The translations under genes were made by a program, and so were the position numbers. A stretch of DNA of 64,000 nucleotides. It comes from Diplolepis rosae (Eukaryota > Arthropoda > Insecta > Hymenoptera > Diplolepididae). The notes beneath the pieces were generated by a model that saw only the letters and a list, made by a program, of their open reading frames with translations, had not been told where the DNA came from and did not search any database. Shown piece after piece: positions 25,256 to 38,424 of the stretch (position 1 is its first letter; every line of letters starts with the position of its first letter). The DNA lies in assembly GCA_030998225.1 (NCBI GenBank), contig JAPYXD010000473.1:1-64000 (forward strand), in the 5' to 3' direction.

Positions 25256-25631
25256 AATGACAATCACCAACGATTTCCGAAAACGTGATATGTTTCAAAA
25301 AGACTATAAAAGTAGCCGGAACTGTATGGTGCAAACGGCTTTTCTGCTAGAAAACAATGTTAGTGAAATTTAATTTAAACTGTTGATTCGTTGCGGAGAA
25401 ATACAATGTTATTTTTTGAAATGGGGTTTTTCGATTTATTCTTTTATAACTTTATTCAGTTTTTATATGTGCTTTCATATTCATTCTGCGACAAACACTA
25501 ACATTTGTAAATTCGTCTTTTAGAATATATGCAAACACAATTCACATTTCTCAATTAAAAATACATTACGTGAAGAACTGATGAAATGAAGGTTGTTGAA
25601 TTTGAAGTAAATCATGTTTATGGACGCGCTG
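25256..25631. repeat. Class C monomer (B head, A tail)
   Basis: 376 bp. It stands where iteration 1 has B4870 plus C5315, so one 445-bp unit was lost. The head is ACTGTATGGTG rather than the ACTGTACGGTG of 5315. Confidence 0.85.
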
Positions 25632-26100
25632 AATGACAATCACCAACGATTTCCGAAAACGCGATATGTTTCAAAAAGACTATAAAGGTTGCCAACAACA
25701 TAAGTTCTATATTTTGCAAACGGCGTTTTTGTTAGAAAAAATTATTAGTGATATTTAATTTAAACCGTTGAGTCGCTGCGAAGAAACACAAAGTTATTTT
25801 TTAGAAATGGAGTTTTCCGATATGTTTTTTTATAACTTTACTCAGTTAGCTCCGATGGAAGGCACAAGTATTTTCTTTTTGATCTACCTCTTTGATCAGA
25901 ACACGCAAAACCATATAATGGATTTTGATTTTTTGAGTGAATTTCATATTCATTCTGCGACAAACACTAACATTTGTAAATTCGACTTTTCGAAAATATG
26001 CAAACACAATTCACATTTCTCAATTAAAAATACATTACGTGAAGAACTGATGAAATGAAGGTTGTTGAATTTGAAGTAAATCATGTTTATGGACGCGCTG
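25632..26100. repeat. Class A monomer, A1 cassette
   Basis: 469 bp, after a class C monomer. The head has GGTTGCCAACAAC, shared with D7905. The open frame is at 25768-26058. Confidence 0.86.
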
Positions 26101-27889
26101 AATGACAATCACCAACGATTATCAAAAACGTGATATGTTTCAAAAAGACTATAAAAGTAGCCGGAACTGTATGGTGCAAACGGCTTTTCTGCTAGAAAAC
26201 AATGTTAGTGAAATTTAATTTAAACTGCTGATTCGCTGCGAAGAAATACATTGTTATTTTATGAAATGGGGTTTTTCGATTTATTCTTTTATAACTTTAT
26301 TCAGTTTTTATATGTGCTTTTCATATTCATTCTGCGACAAATGCTAACATTTGAAAATTTGACTTTTCGAATATACGCAAACGCCATTGAATTTAAATTG
26401 AGATTTTATTTTACTACATACTTAATCTGACATACACTTTTCGATAATCAGAAATTTACATTTCTCAATTAATATTACGTTAAGTGAAGAACTGATAAAA
26501 TGTAGGTTGTTGACTTTCACGTAAATCATGTAAATCGACGCGCTGAATGACAATCACCAACGATTTCCGAAAACGTGATATGTTTCAAAAAGACCATAAA
26601 AGTAGCCGTAACGATAAATACTATGTGGTGCAAACGGCCTTTCTGCTAGAAAACAATGTTAGTGAAATTTAATTTAAACTGCTGATTCGCTGCGAAGAAA
26701 TACAATGTTATTTTATGAAATGGGGTTTTTCGATTTATTCTTTTATAACTTTATTCAGCTTTTATATGTGCTTTTCATATTCATTCTGCGACAAATGCTA
26801 ACATTTGAAAATTTGACTTTTCGAATGTACGCAAACGCCATTGAATTTAAATTGAGATTTTATGATACTACATGCTTAATCTGACATGCACTACTCGATA
26901 ATCTCAAATTTACATTTCTCAATTAATATTACGTTAAGTGAAGAACTGATCAAATGTAGGTTGTTGAATTTGACGTAAATCATGTTTATGGACGCGCTGA
27001 ATGACAATCACCAACGATTTCCAAAAACGTGATATGTTTCAAAAAGACTTTAAAATTAGCCGGAACTGTATGGTGCAAACGGCTTTTCTGCTAGAAAACA
27101 ATGTTAGTGAAATTTAATTTAAACTGCTGATTCGCTGCGAAGAAATACAATGTTATTTTATGAAATGGGGTTTTTCGATTTATTCTTTTATAACTTGATT
27201 TAGTTTTTATATGTGCTTTTCTTATTCATTCTGCGACAAACACTAACATTTGTAAATTCGACTTTTCGAATATACGCAAACGCCATTGAATGTAAATTGA
27301 GATTTTATGATACTACATGCTTAATCTGACATGCACTAGTCGATAATCTCAAATTTACATTTCCCAATTAATATTACGTTATGTGAAGAACTGATCAAAT
27401 GTAGATTGTTGAATTTGACGTAAATCATGTTTATGGACGCCCTGAATGACAATCACCAACGATTTCCAAAAACGTGATATGTTTCAAAAAGACTATAAAA
27501 GCAGCCGGAACTGTACGGTGCAAACGGCATTTCTGCTAGAAAACAATGTTAGTGAAATTTAGTTTAAACTGCTGATTCGGTTCGAAGAAATACACTGTTA
27601 TTTTTTGAAATGGCGTTTTTCGATTTATTCTTTTATAACTTGATTTAGTTTTTATATGTGCTTTTCTTATTCATTCTGCGACAAACACTAACATTTGTAA
27701 ATTCGACTTTTCGAATATACGCAAACGCCATTGAATGTAAATTGAGATTTTATTTTACTACATACTTAATCTGACATGCACTGTTCGATAATCTGAAATT
27801 TACATTTCTCAATTAATAATACATTAAGTAAAGAACTGATCAAATGAAGGTTGTTGAATTTGACGTAAATCATGTTTATGGACGAGCAG

Positions 27890-28350
27890 AATGACAATCA
27901 CCAACAATTTCCAAAAACGTGATATGTTTCAAAAAGACTATAAAGGTTCTCGACAACTATGTTGCAAACGGCGTTTTTTGTTAGAAAAAATGATTAGTGA
28001 TATGTAATTTAAACCGTTGAGACGCTGCGAAGAAACACAAAGTTATTTTTTAGAAATGGAGTTTTCCGATATGTTTTTTTATAACTTTACTCAGTTAGCT
28101 CCGATGGAAGGCACAAGTATTTTCTTTTTGATCTACCTCTATGATCAGAACACGCAAAACAATATAATGGATTTAGATCCTTTAAGTGCTTTTCATATTG
28201 ATTCTGCGACAAACACTAAAATTTGTAAATTCGAATTTTCGACTATATGCAAACGAAAATTCACATTTCTCAAATAAAAATACATTACGTGAAGAACTGA
28301 TCAAATGAAGGTTGTTGAATTTGACGTAAATCATGTTTGTAGGCGCGCGG
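27890..28350. repeat. Class A monomer, A2 cassette, hairpin loop deleted
   Basis: 461 bp. Ten bases of the head hairpin (loop plus the inner part of one arm) are missing at 27957/27958, and the T run downstream gained one base. TTGAGACGC starts the frame at 28017-28277. It is the last cassette before the 5.8-kb cassette-free run. Confidence 0.86.
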
Positions 28351-31300
28351 AATGACAATCACCAACGATTATCAAAAACGTGATATGTTTCAAAAAGACT
28401 ATAAAAGTAGCCGGAACTGTATGGTGCAAACGGCTTTTCTGCTAGAAAACAATGTTAGTGAAATTTAATTTAAACTGTTGATTCGTTGCGGAGAAATACA
28501 ATGTTATTTTTTGAAATGGGGTTTTTCGATTTATTCTTTTATAACTTTATTCAGTTTTCATATGTCATTTTCATATTCATTCTGCGACAAAAATTAACAT
28601 TTTTAAATTTGACTTTTCTAATATACGCAAACGCCATTGCATGTAAATTGAGATTTTATGATACTACATGCTTAATCTGACATGCACTATTCGATAATCT
28701 GAAATTTACATTTCTCAATTAATATTACATTAAGTAAAGAACTGATCAAATCAAGGTTGTTGAATTTGACGTAAATCATGTTTATGGACGCGCTGAATGA
28801 CAATCACCAACGATTTCCAAAAACGTGATATGTTTCAAAAAGACTATAAAAGCAGCCGGAACTGTACGGTGCAAACGGCTTTTCTGCTAGAAAACAATGT
28901 TAGTGAAATTTAATTTAAACTGTTGATTCGTTGCGGAGAAATACAATGTTATTTTTTGAAATGCGGTTTTTTGATTTATTCTTTTATAACTTTATTCAGT
29001 TTTTATAAGTGCTTTCATATTCATTCTGCGACAAACACTAACATTTGTAAATTCGACTTTTAGAATGTATTCAAACACAATTCACATTTTTCAATTAAAA
29101 ATACATTACGTGAAGAACTGATGAAATGAAGGTTGTTGAATTTGACGTAAATCATGTTTATGGACGCGCTGAAAGACAATCACCAACGATTTTCAAAAAC
29201 GTGATATGTTTCAAAAAGACTATAAAAGTAGCCGGAACTGTATGGTGCAAACGGCTTTTCTGCTAGAAAACAATGTTAGTGAAATTTAATTTAAACTGCT
29301 GATTCGCTGCGAAGAAATACAATGTTATTTTTTGAAATGGGGTTTTTCGATTTATTCTTTTATAACTTTATTCAGTTTTTATATGTCCTTTTCATATTCA
29401 TTCTGCGACAAATGCTAACATTTGAAAATTTGACTTTTCGAATATACGCAAACGCAATTGAATGTAAATTGAGATTTTATTTTACTACATACTTAATCTG
29501 ACATACACTATTCGATAATCAGAAATTTACATTTCTCAATGTAATAAATAGAGTGAAGAACTGATAAAATGTAGGTTGTTGACTTTCACGTAAATCATGT
29601 AAATCGACGCGCTGAATGACAATCAACAACGATTTCCGAAAACGTGATATGTTTCAAAAAGACTATAAAAGTAGCCGTAACGATAAATACTATGTGGTGC
29701 AAACGGCTTTTCTGCTAGAAAACAACGTTAGTGAAATTTAATTTAAACTGCTGATTCGCTGCGAAGAAATACAATGTTATTTTTTGAAATGGGGTTTTAC
29801 GATTTATTCTTTTATAACTTTATTCAATTTTTATATATGCTTTTCATATTCATTCTGCGACAAATGCTAACATTTGAAAATTTGACTTTTCGAATATACG
29901 CAAACGCCATTGAATGTAAATTGAGATTTTATTTTACTACATGCTTAATCTGACATGCACTGTTCGATAATCTGAAATTTACATATCTCAATTAATAATA
30001 CATTAAGTGAAGAACTGATCAAATGTAGGTTGTTGAATTTGACGTAAATCATGTTTATAGGCGCGCGGAATGACAATCACCAACGATTTCCGAAAACATG
30101 ATATGTTTCAAAAAGACCATAAAAGTAGCCGTAACGATAAATACTATGTGGTGCAAACGGCTTTTCTGCTAGAAAACAATGTTAGTGAAATTTAATTTAA
30201 ACTGCTGATTCGCTGCGAAGAAATACACTGTTATTTTTTGAATTGGGGTTTTTCGATTTATTCTTTTATAACTTGATTTAGTTTTTATATGTGCTTTTAT
30301 TATTCATTCTGCGACAAACAATAACATTTGTAAATTTGACTTTTCGACTATACGCAAACGCCATTGAATGTAAATTGAGATTTTATGATACTACATGCTT
30401 AATCTGACATGCACTATTCGATAATCTCAAATTTACATTTCTCAATTAATATTACGTTAAGTGAAGAACTGATCAAATGTAGGTTGTTGAATTTGACGTA
30501 AATCATGTTTATAGACGCGCTGAATGACAATTACCAACGATTTCCGAAAACGTGATATGTTTCAAAAAGACCATAAAAGTAGCCGTAACGATAAATACTA
30601 TGTGGTGCAAACGGCTTTTCTGCTAGAAAACAATGTTAGTGAAATTTAATTTAAACTGTTGATTCGTTGCGAAGAAATACAATGTTATTGTTTGAAATGG
30701 GGTTTTTCGATTTATTCTTTTATAACTTTATTCAGTTTTTATATGTTCTTTTCGTATTCATTCTGCGACAAATGCTAACATTTTTAAATTTGACTTTTCT
30801 AATATACGCAAACGCCATTGAATGTAAATTGAGATTTTATTTTACTACATACTTAATCTGACATGCACTGTTCGATAATCTGAAATTTACATTTCTCAAA
30901 TAATAATACATTAAGTAAAGAACTGATCAAATGAAGGTTGTTGAATTTGACGTAAATCATGTTTATAGGCGCGCGGAATGACAATCACCAACGATTTCCA
31001 AAAACGTGATATGTTTCAAAAAGACTATAAAAGTAGCCGGAACAATAAATACTATATTGTGCAAACGGCTTTTCTGCTAGAAAACAATGTTAGTGAAATT
31101 TAATTTAAATTGTTGATTCGCTGCGAAGAAATACAATGTTATTTTTTGAAATGGGGTTTTTCGATTTATTCTTTTATAACTTGATTTAGTTTTTATATGT
31201 GCTTTTCTTATTCATTCTGCGACAAACACTAACATTTGTAAATTTGACTATTCGACTATACGCAAACGCCATTGAATGTAAATTGAGATTTTATGATACT

Positions 31301-34149
31301 ACATGCTTAATCTGACATGCACTATTCGATAATCTCAAATTTACATTTCTCAATTAATATTACGTTAAGTGAAGAACTGATCAAATGTAGGTTGTTGAAT
31401 TTGACGTAAATCATGTTTATAGACGCGCTGAATGACAATTACCAACGATTTCCGAAAACGTGATATGTTTCAAAAAGACCATAAAAGTAGCCGTAACGAT
31501 AAATACTATGTGGTGCAAACGGCTTTTCTGCTAGAAAACAATGTTAGTGAAATTTAATTTAAATTGTTGATTCGCTGCGAAGAAATACAATGTTATTTTT
31601 TGAAATGGGGTTTTTCGATTTATTCTTTTATAACTTGATTTAGTTTTTATATGTGCTTTTCTTATTCATTCTGCGACAAACACTAACATTTGTAAATTTG
31701 ACTTTTCGACTATACGCAAACGCCATTGAATGTAAATTGAGATTTTATGATACTACATGCTTAATCTGACATGCACTATTCGATAATCTGAAATTTACAT
31801 TTCTCAATTAATATTACGTTAAGTGAAGAACTGATCAAATGTAGGTTGTTGAATTTGACGTTATCATGTTTATGGACGCGCTGAATGACAATTACCAACG
31901 ATTTCCGAAAACGTGATATGTTTCAAAAAGACCATAAAAGCAGCCGTAACGATAAATACTATGTGGTGCAAACGGCATTTCTGTTTGAAAACAATGTTAG
32001 TGAAATTAATTTAAACTGCTGATTCGCTGCGAAGAAATACACTGTTATTTTTTGAAATGGGGTTTTTCGATTTATTCTTTTATAACTTGATTTAGTTTTT
32101 ATATGTGCTTTTATTATTCATTCTGCGACAAACAATAACATTTGTAAATTTGACTTTTCGACTATACGCAAACGCCATTGAATGTAAATTGAGATTTTAT
32201 GATACTACATGCTTAATCTGACATGCACTATTCGATAATCTGAAATTTACATTTCTCAATTAATATTACGTTAAGTGAAGAACTGATCAAATGTAGGTTG
32301 TTGAATTTGACGTAAATCATGTTTATAAACGCGCTGAATGACAATTACCAACGATTTCCGAAAACGTGATATGTTTCAAAAAGACCATAAAAGCAGCCGT
32401 AACGATAAATACTATGTGGTGCAAACGGCATTTCTGTTTGAAAACAATGTTAGTGAAATTAATTTAAACTGCTGATTCGCTGCGAAGAAATACAATGTTA
32501 TTTTATGAAATGGGGTTTTTCGATTTATTCTTTTATAAATTTATTCAGCTTTTATATGTGCTTTTCTTATTCATTCTGCGACAAACACTAACATTTGTAA
32601 ATTTGACTTTTCGAATATACGCAAACGCCATTGAATGTAAATTGAGATTTTATGATACTACATGCTTAATCTGACATGCACTATTCGATAATCTCAAATT
32701 TACATTTCTCAATTAATATTACGTTAAGTGAAGAACTGATCAAATGTAGGTTGTTGAATTTGACGTAAATCATGTTTATAGACGCGCTGAATGACAATTA
32801 CCAACGATTTCCGAAAACGTGATATGTTTCAAAAAGACTATAAAAGTAGCCGGAACAATAAATACTATATTGTGCAAACGGCTTTTCTGCTAGAAAACAA
32901 TGTTAGTGAAATTTAATTTAAATTGTTGATTCGCTGCGAAGAAATACAATGTTATTTTTTGAAATGGGGTTTTTCGATTTATTCTTTTATAACTTGATTT
33001 AGTTTTTATATGTGCTTTTCTTATTCATTCTGCGACAAACACTAACATTTGTAAATTTGACTTTTCGACTATACGCAAACGCCATTGAATGTAAATTGAG
33101 ATTTTATGATACTACATGCTTAATCTGACATGCACTATTCGATAATCTCAAATTTACATTTCTCAATTAATATTACGTTAAGTGAAGAACTGATCAAATG
33201 TAGGTTGTTGAATTTGACGTAAATCATGTTTATAGACGCGCTGAATGACAATTACCAACGATTTCCGAAAACGTGATATGTTTCAAAAAGACCATAAAAG
33301 CAGCCGTAACGATAAATACTATGTGGTGCAAACGGCATTTCTGTTTGAAAACAATGTTAGTGAAATTAATTTAAACTGCTGATTCGCTGCGAAGAAATAC
33401 AATGTTATTTTATGAAATGGGGTTTTTCGATTTATTCTTTTATAAATTTATTCAGCTTTTATATTTGCTTTTCTTATTCATTATGCGACAAATGCTAACA
33501 TTTGTAAATTTGACTTTTCGACTATACGCAAACGCCATTGAATGTAAATTGAGATTTTATGATACTACATGCTTAATCTGACATGCACTATTCGATAATC
33601 TGAAATTTACATTTCTCAATTAATATTACGTTAAGTGAAGAACTGATCAAATGTAGGTTGTTGAATTTGACGTAAATCATGTTTATAAACGCGCTGAATG
33701 ACAATTACCAACGATTTCCGAAAACGTGATATGTTTCAAAAAGACCATAAAAGCAGCCGTAACGATAAATACTATGTGGTGCAAACGGCATTTCTGTTTG
33801 AAAACAATGTTAGTGAAATTAATTTAAACTGCTGATTCGCTGCGAAGAAATACAATGTTATTTTATGAAATGGGGTTTTTCGATTTATTCTTTTATAATT
33901 TTATTCAGTTTTTATATGTGCTTTTCATATTCATTCTGCGACAAATGCTAACATTTAAAAATTTGACTTTTCGAATATACGACAACGCCATTGAATGTAA
34001 ATTGAGATTTTATGATACTACATGCTTAATCTGACATGCACTATTCGATAATCTCAAATTTACATTTCTCAATTAATATTACGTTAAGTGAAGAACTGAT
34101 CAAATGTAGGTTGTTGAATTTGACGTAAATCAAGCTTATAGACGCGCTG
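28351..34149. repeat. Cassette-free run of B-type monomers
   Basis: Marks at 28351, 28796 (class C), 29172, 29615, 30069, 30523, 30977, 31431, 31884, 32337, 32790, 33244 and 33697. No A cassette occurs for 5.8 kb, the longest such gap in the window. Within it the subtype changes. The ACTGTACGGTG head common on the left is last seen near 28862. From 30523 the AATTACCAACG start with CATAAAAGTAGCCG or CATAAAAGCAGCCG prevails. Confidence 0.85.
28796..29171. repeat. Class C monomer (B head, A tail)
   Basis: 376 bp, with private GAATGTATTCAAACAC and CACATTTTTC changes. It lies inside the cassette-free run, so an A tail persists without its head. Confidence 0.85.
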
Positions 34150-34618
34150 AATGACAATCACCAACAATTTCCAAAAACGTGATATGTTTCAAAAAGACTA
34201 TAAAGGTTGCCGACAACATAAGATCTATATGTTGCAAACGGCGTTTTTGTTAGAAATAATTATTAGTGATATGTAATTTAAACCGTTGAGTCGCTGCGAA
34301 GAAACACAAAGTTATTTTTTAGAAATGGAGTTTTCCGATATGTTTTTTTATAACTTTACTCAGTTTGCTCCGATGGAAGGCACAAGTATTTTCTTTTTGA
34401 TCTATCTCTTTGATCAGAACACGCAAAACCATATAATGGATTTAGATCTTTTAAGTGCTTTTCATATTGATTCTGCGACAAACACTAACATTTGTAAATT
34501 CGAATTTTCGACTATATGCAAACGAAAATCCACATTTCTCAAGAAAAATACATTACGTTATGAACTAATCAAATGAAGGTTATTGAATTTGACGTAAATC
34601 ATGTTTATAGACGCGCTG
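34150..34618. repeat. Class A monomer, A2 cassette (right-half subtype)
   Basis: 469 bp. Markers are TTAGAAATAATTATTAG, CAGTTTGCTCCG, and the tail CACATTTCTCAAGAAAAATAC with TATGAACTAATC. The frame at 34286-34576 is open for 96 codons through a different tail from A1 copies. It is the first of three copies, with 40240 and 49290. Confidence 0.88.
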
Positions 34619-37344
34619 AATGACAATCACCAAATATTTCCGAAAACGTGATATGTTTCAAAAAGACTATAAAGGTAGCCGTAACGATAAATACTATATG
34701 GTGCAAACTGCTTTTCTGCTAGAAAACAATGTTAGTGAAATTTAATTTAAACTGTTGATTCGTTGCGAAGAGATACAAGGTGATTTTTTGAAATGGGGTT
34801 TTTCGATTTATTCTTTTATAACTTCATTCAGTTTTAATATGTGCTTTTCGTATTCATTCTGCGACAAATGCTAACATTTTTAAATTTGACTTTTCTAATA
34901 CACGCAAACGCCATTGAATGTAAATTGAGATTTTATTTTACTACATACTTAATCTGACATACACTATTCGATAAAACGAATTTTTTATATCTCAATTAAT
35001 AATACATTAAGTGAAGAACTGATCAAATGTAGGTTGTTGAATTTGACGTAAATCATGTTTATAGACGCGCCGAATGACAATCACCAACGATTTCCGAAAA
35101 CCTGAAATGTTTCAAAAAGACTATAAAAGTAACCGTAACAATAAATACTATATGGTGCAAACTGCTTTTCTGCTAGAAAACAATGTTAGTGAAATTTAAT
35201 TTAAACTGTTGATTCGTTGCGAAGAAATACAATGTTAATGTTTGAAATGGGGTTTTTCGATTTATTCTTTTATAACATTATTCAGTTTTTATATGTTCTT
35301 TTCGTATGCATTCTGCAAACAAATGCTAACATTTTTAAATTTGACTTTTCGACTATACGCAAACGCCATTGAATGTAAATTGAGATTTTATGATACTACA
35401 TGCTTAATCTGACATGCACTATTCGATAATCTCAAATTTACATTTCTCAATTAATATTACGTTAAGTGAAGAACTGATCAAATGTAGGTTGTTGAATTTG
35501 ACGTAAATCATGTTTATAGACGTGCTGAATGACAATTACCAACGATTTCCGAAAACGTGATATGTTTCAAAAAGACCATAAAAGTAGCCGTAACGATAAA
35601 TACTATGTGGTGCAAACGGCATTTCTGTTTGAAAACAATATTAGTGTAATTTAATTTAAACTGTTGATTCGCTGCGAAGAAATACAATGTTAATTTTTGA
35701 AATGGGGTTTTTCGATTTATTCTTTTATAACTTTATTCAGTTTTTATATGTGCTTTTCATATTCATTCTGCGACAAATGCTAACATTTTTAAATTTGACT
35801 TTTCGAATATACGCAAACGCCATTGAATGTAAATTGAGATTTTATTTTACTACATGCTTAATCTGACATGCACTGTTCGATAATCTGAAATTTTACATTT
35901 CTCAAATAATAATACATTAAGTAAAGAACTGATCAAATGAAGGTTGTTGAATTTGACGTAAATCATGTTTATAGGCGCGCGGAATGACAATCACCAACGA
36001 TTTCCAAAAACGTGATATGTTTCAAAAAGACTATAAAAGTAGCCGGAACAATAAATACTATATTGTGCAAACGGCATTTCTGTTTGAAAACAATATTAGT
36101 GTAATTTAATTTAAACTGTTGATTCGCTGCGAAGAAATACAATGTTATTTTTTGAAATGGGGTTTTTCGATTTATTCTTTTATAACATGATTTAGTTTTT
36201 ATATGTGCTTTTCTTATTCATTCTGCGACAAACACTAACATTTGTAAATTTGACTTTTCGACTATACGCAAACGCCATTGAATGTAAATTGAGATTTTAT
36301 GATACTACATGCTTAATCTGACATGCACTATTCGATAATCTCAAATTTACATTTCTCAATTAATATTACGTTAAGTGAAGAACTGATCAAATGTAGGTTG
36401 TTGAATTTGACGTAAATCATGTTTATAGACGCGCTGAATGACAATTACCAACGATTTCCGAAAACGTGATATGTTTCAAAAAGACTATAAAAGTAGCCGT
36501 AACGATAAATACTATGTGGTGCAAACGGCATTTCTGTTTGAAAACAATATTAGTGTAATTTAATTTAAACTGTTGATTCGCTGCGAAGAAATACAATGTT
36601 AATTTTTGAAATGGGGTTTTTCGATTTATTCTTTTATAACTTTATTCAGTTTTTATATGTGCTTTTCATATTCATTCTGCGACAAATGCTAACATTTTTA
36701 AATTTGACTTTTCGAATATACGCAAACGCCATTGAATGTAAATTGAGATTTTATTTTACTACATGCTTAATCTGACATGCACTGTTCGATAATCTGAAAT
36801 TTACATTTCTCAAATAATAATACATTAAGTAAAGAACTGATCAAATGAAGGTTGTTGAATTTGACGTAAATCATGTTTATAGGCGCGCGGAATGACAATC
36901 ACCAACGATTTCCAAAAACGTGATATGTTTCAAAAAGACTATAAAAGTAGCCGGAACAATAAATACTATATTGTGCAAACGGCTTTTCTGCTAGAAAACA
37001 ATGTTAGTGAAATTTAATTTAAATTGTTGATTCGCTGCGAAGAAATACAATGTTATTTTTTGAAATGGGGTTTTTCGATTTATTCTTTTATAACTTGATT
37101 TAGTTTTTATATGTGCTTTTCTTATTCATTCTGCGATAAACACTAACATTTGTAAATTTGACTTTTCGAATATACGCAAACGTCATTGAATGTAAATTGA
37201 GATTTTATGATACTACATGCTTAATCTGACATGCACTATTCGATAATCTCAAATTTACATTTCTCGATTAATATTACGTTAAGTGAAGAACTGATCAAAT
37301 GTAGGTTGTTGAATTTGACGTAAATCATGTTTATAGACGCGCTG

Positions 37345-37970
37345 AATGACAATTACCAACGATTTCCGAAAACATGATATGTTTCAAAAAGACTATAAAG
37401 GTTGCCGACAACATATGATCTATATGTTGCAAACGGCGTTTTTGGTAAAAAAAGTTATTAGTGATATTTAATTTAAACCGTTGAGTCGCTGCGAAGAAAC
37501 ACAAAGTTATTTTTTGGAAATGGGGTTTTTCGATTTATTCTTTTATGACTTGATTTAGTTTTTATATGTGCTTTTCTTATTCATTCTGCGACAAACACTA
37601 ACATTTGTAAATTCGACTTTTCGAATATATGCAAACGCCATTGAATGTAAATTGAGATTTTATGATGCTACATGCTTAATCTGACATGCGCTATTCGATA
37701 ATCTGAAATTTACATTTCTCAATTAATAATACATTAAGTAATGAACTGATCAAATGAAGGTTGTTGAATTTGACGTAAATCATGTTTATGGATTTTGATT
37801 TTTTGAGTGAATTCCATATTCATTCTGTGACAAACACTAACATTTGTAAATTCGACTTTTCGAAAATATGCAAACACAATTCACATTTCTCAATTAAAAA
37901 TACATTACGTGAGGAACTGATGAAATGAAGGTTGTTGAATTTGAAGTAAATCATGTTTATGGACGCGCTG
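37345..37970. repeat. Chimeric monomer: A head without cassette, B tail, cassette remnant
   Basis: 626 bp. An A-type head (CATATGATCTATATGTTG) switches to B sequence at about 37517 and so lacks the cassette. After the B tail the sequence jumps at ATGGA (37788-37792) into the 3' end of an A1 cassette and continues through an A tail. The second junction is shared with 52475-52479. Confidence 0.87.
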
Positions 37971-38424
37971 AATGACAATCACCAACGATTATCAAAAACG
38001 TGATATGTTTCAAAAAGACTATAAAAGTAGCCGGAACGATAAATACTATGTGGTGCAAACGGCTTTTCTGCTAGAAAACAATGTTAGTGAAATTCAATTT
38101 AAACTGCTCATTGGCTGCGAAGAAATACAATGTTATTCTATGAAATGGGGTTTTTCGATTTATTCTTTTATAACTTTATTCAGCTTTTATATGTGCTTTT
38201 CATATTCATTCTGCGACAAATGCTAACATTTGAAAATTTGACTTTTCGAATATACGCAAACGCCATTGAATGTAAATTGAGATTTTATGATACTACATGC
38301 TTAATCTGACATGCACTATTCGATAATCTCAAATTTACATTTCTCAATTAATATTACGTTAAGTGAAGAACTGATCAAATGTAGGTTGTTGAATTTGACG
38401 TAAATCATGTTTATAGACGCGCTG
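37971..38424. repeat. B monomer with TAA-to-CAA change, 84-codon open frame
   Basis: The usual in-frame TAA at codon 42 after the ATG at 37972 is CAA (C at 38095), so the frame runs to 38226. It is one of four such copies. I do not call a gene: the four copies differ mostly by residue-changing substitutions. Confidence 0.6.

Larger units (their letters stand above)
19731..28350. repeat. Superrepeat iteration 3 (~8.6 kb, 19 monomers)
   Basis: Order: B19731, B20185, A20630, B21099, A21542, B22011, B22454, B22908, B23353, D23798, A24335, B24802, C25256, A25632, B26101, B26546, B27000, B27445, A27890. Monomers 19731-21542 correspond to 323-2133 at offset 19,408-19,409. After that the offset changes in steps of about one monomer: 19,852 from one extra B, 20,386 from the extra D, then 19,941 after loss of one 445-bp unit. 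Confidence 0.7.
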
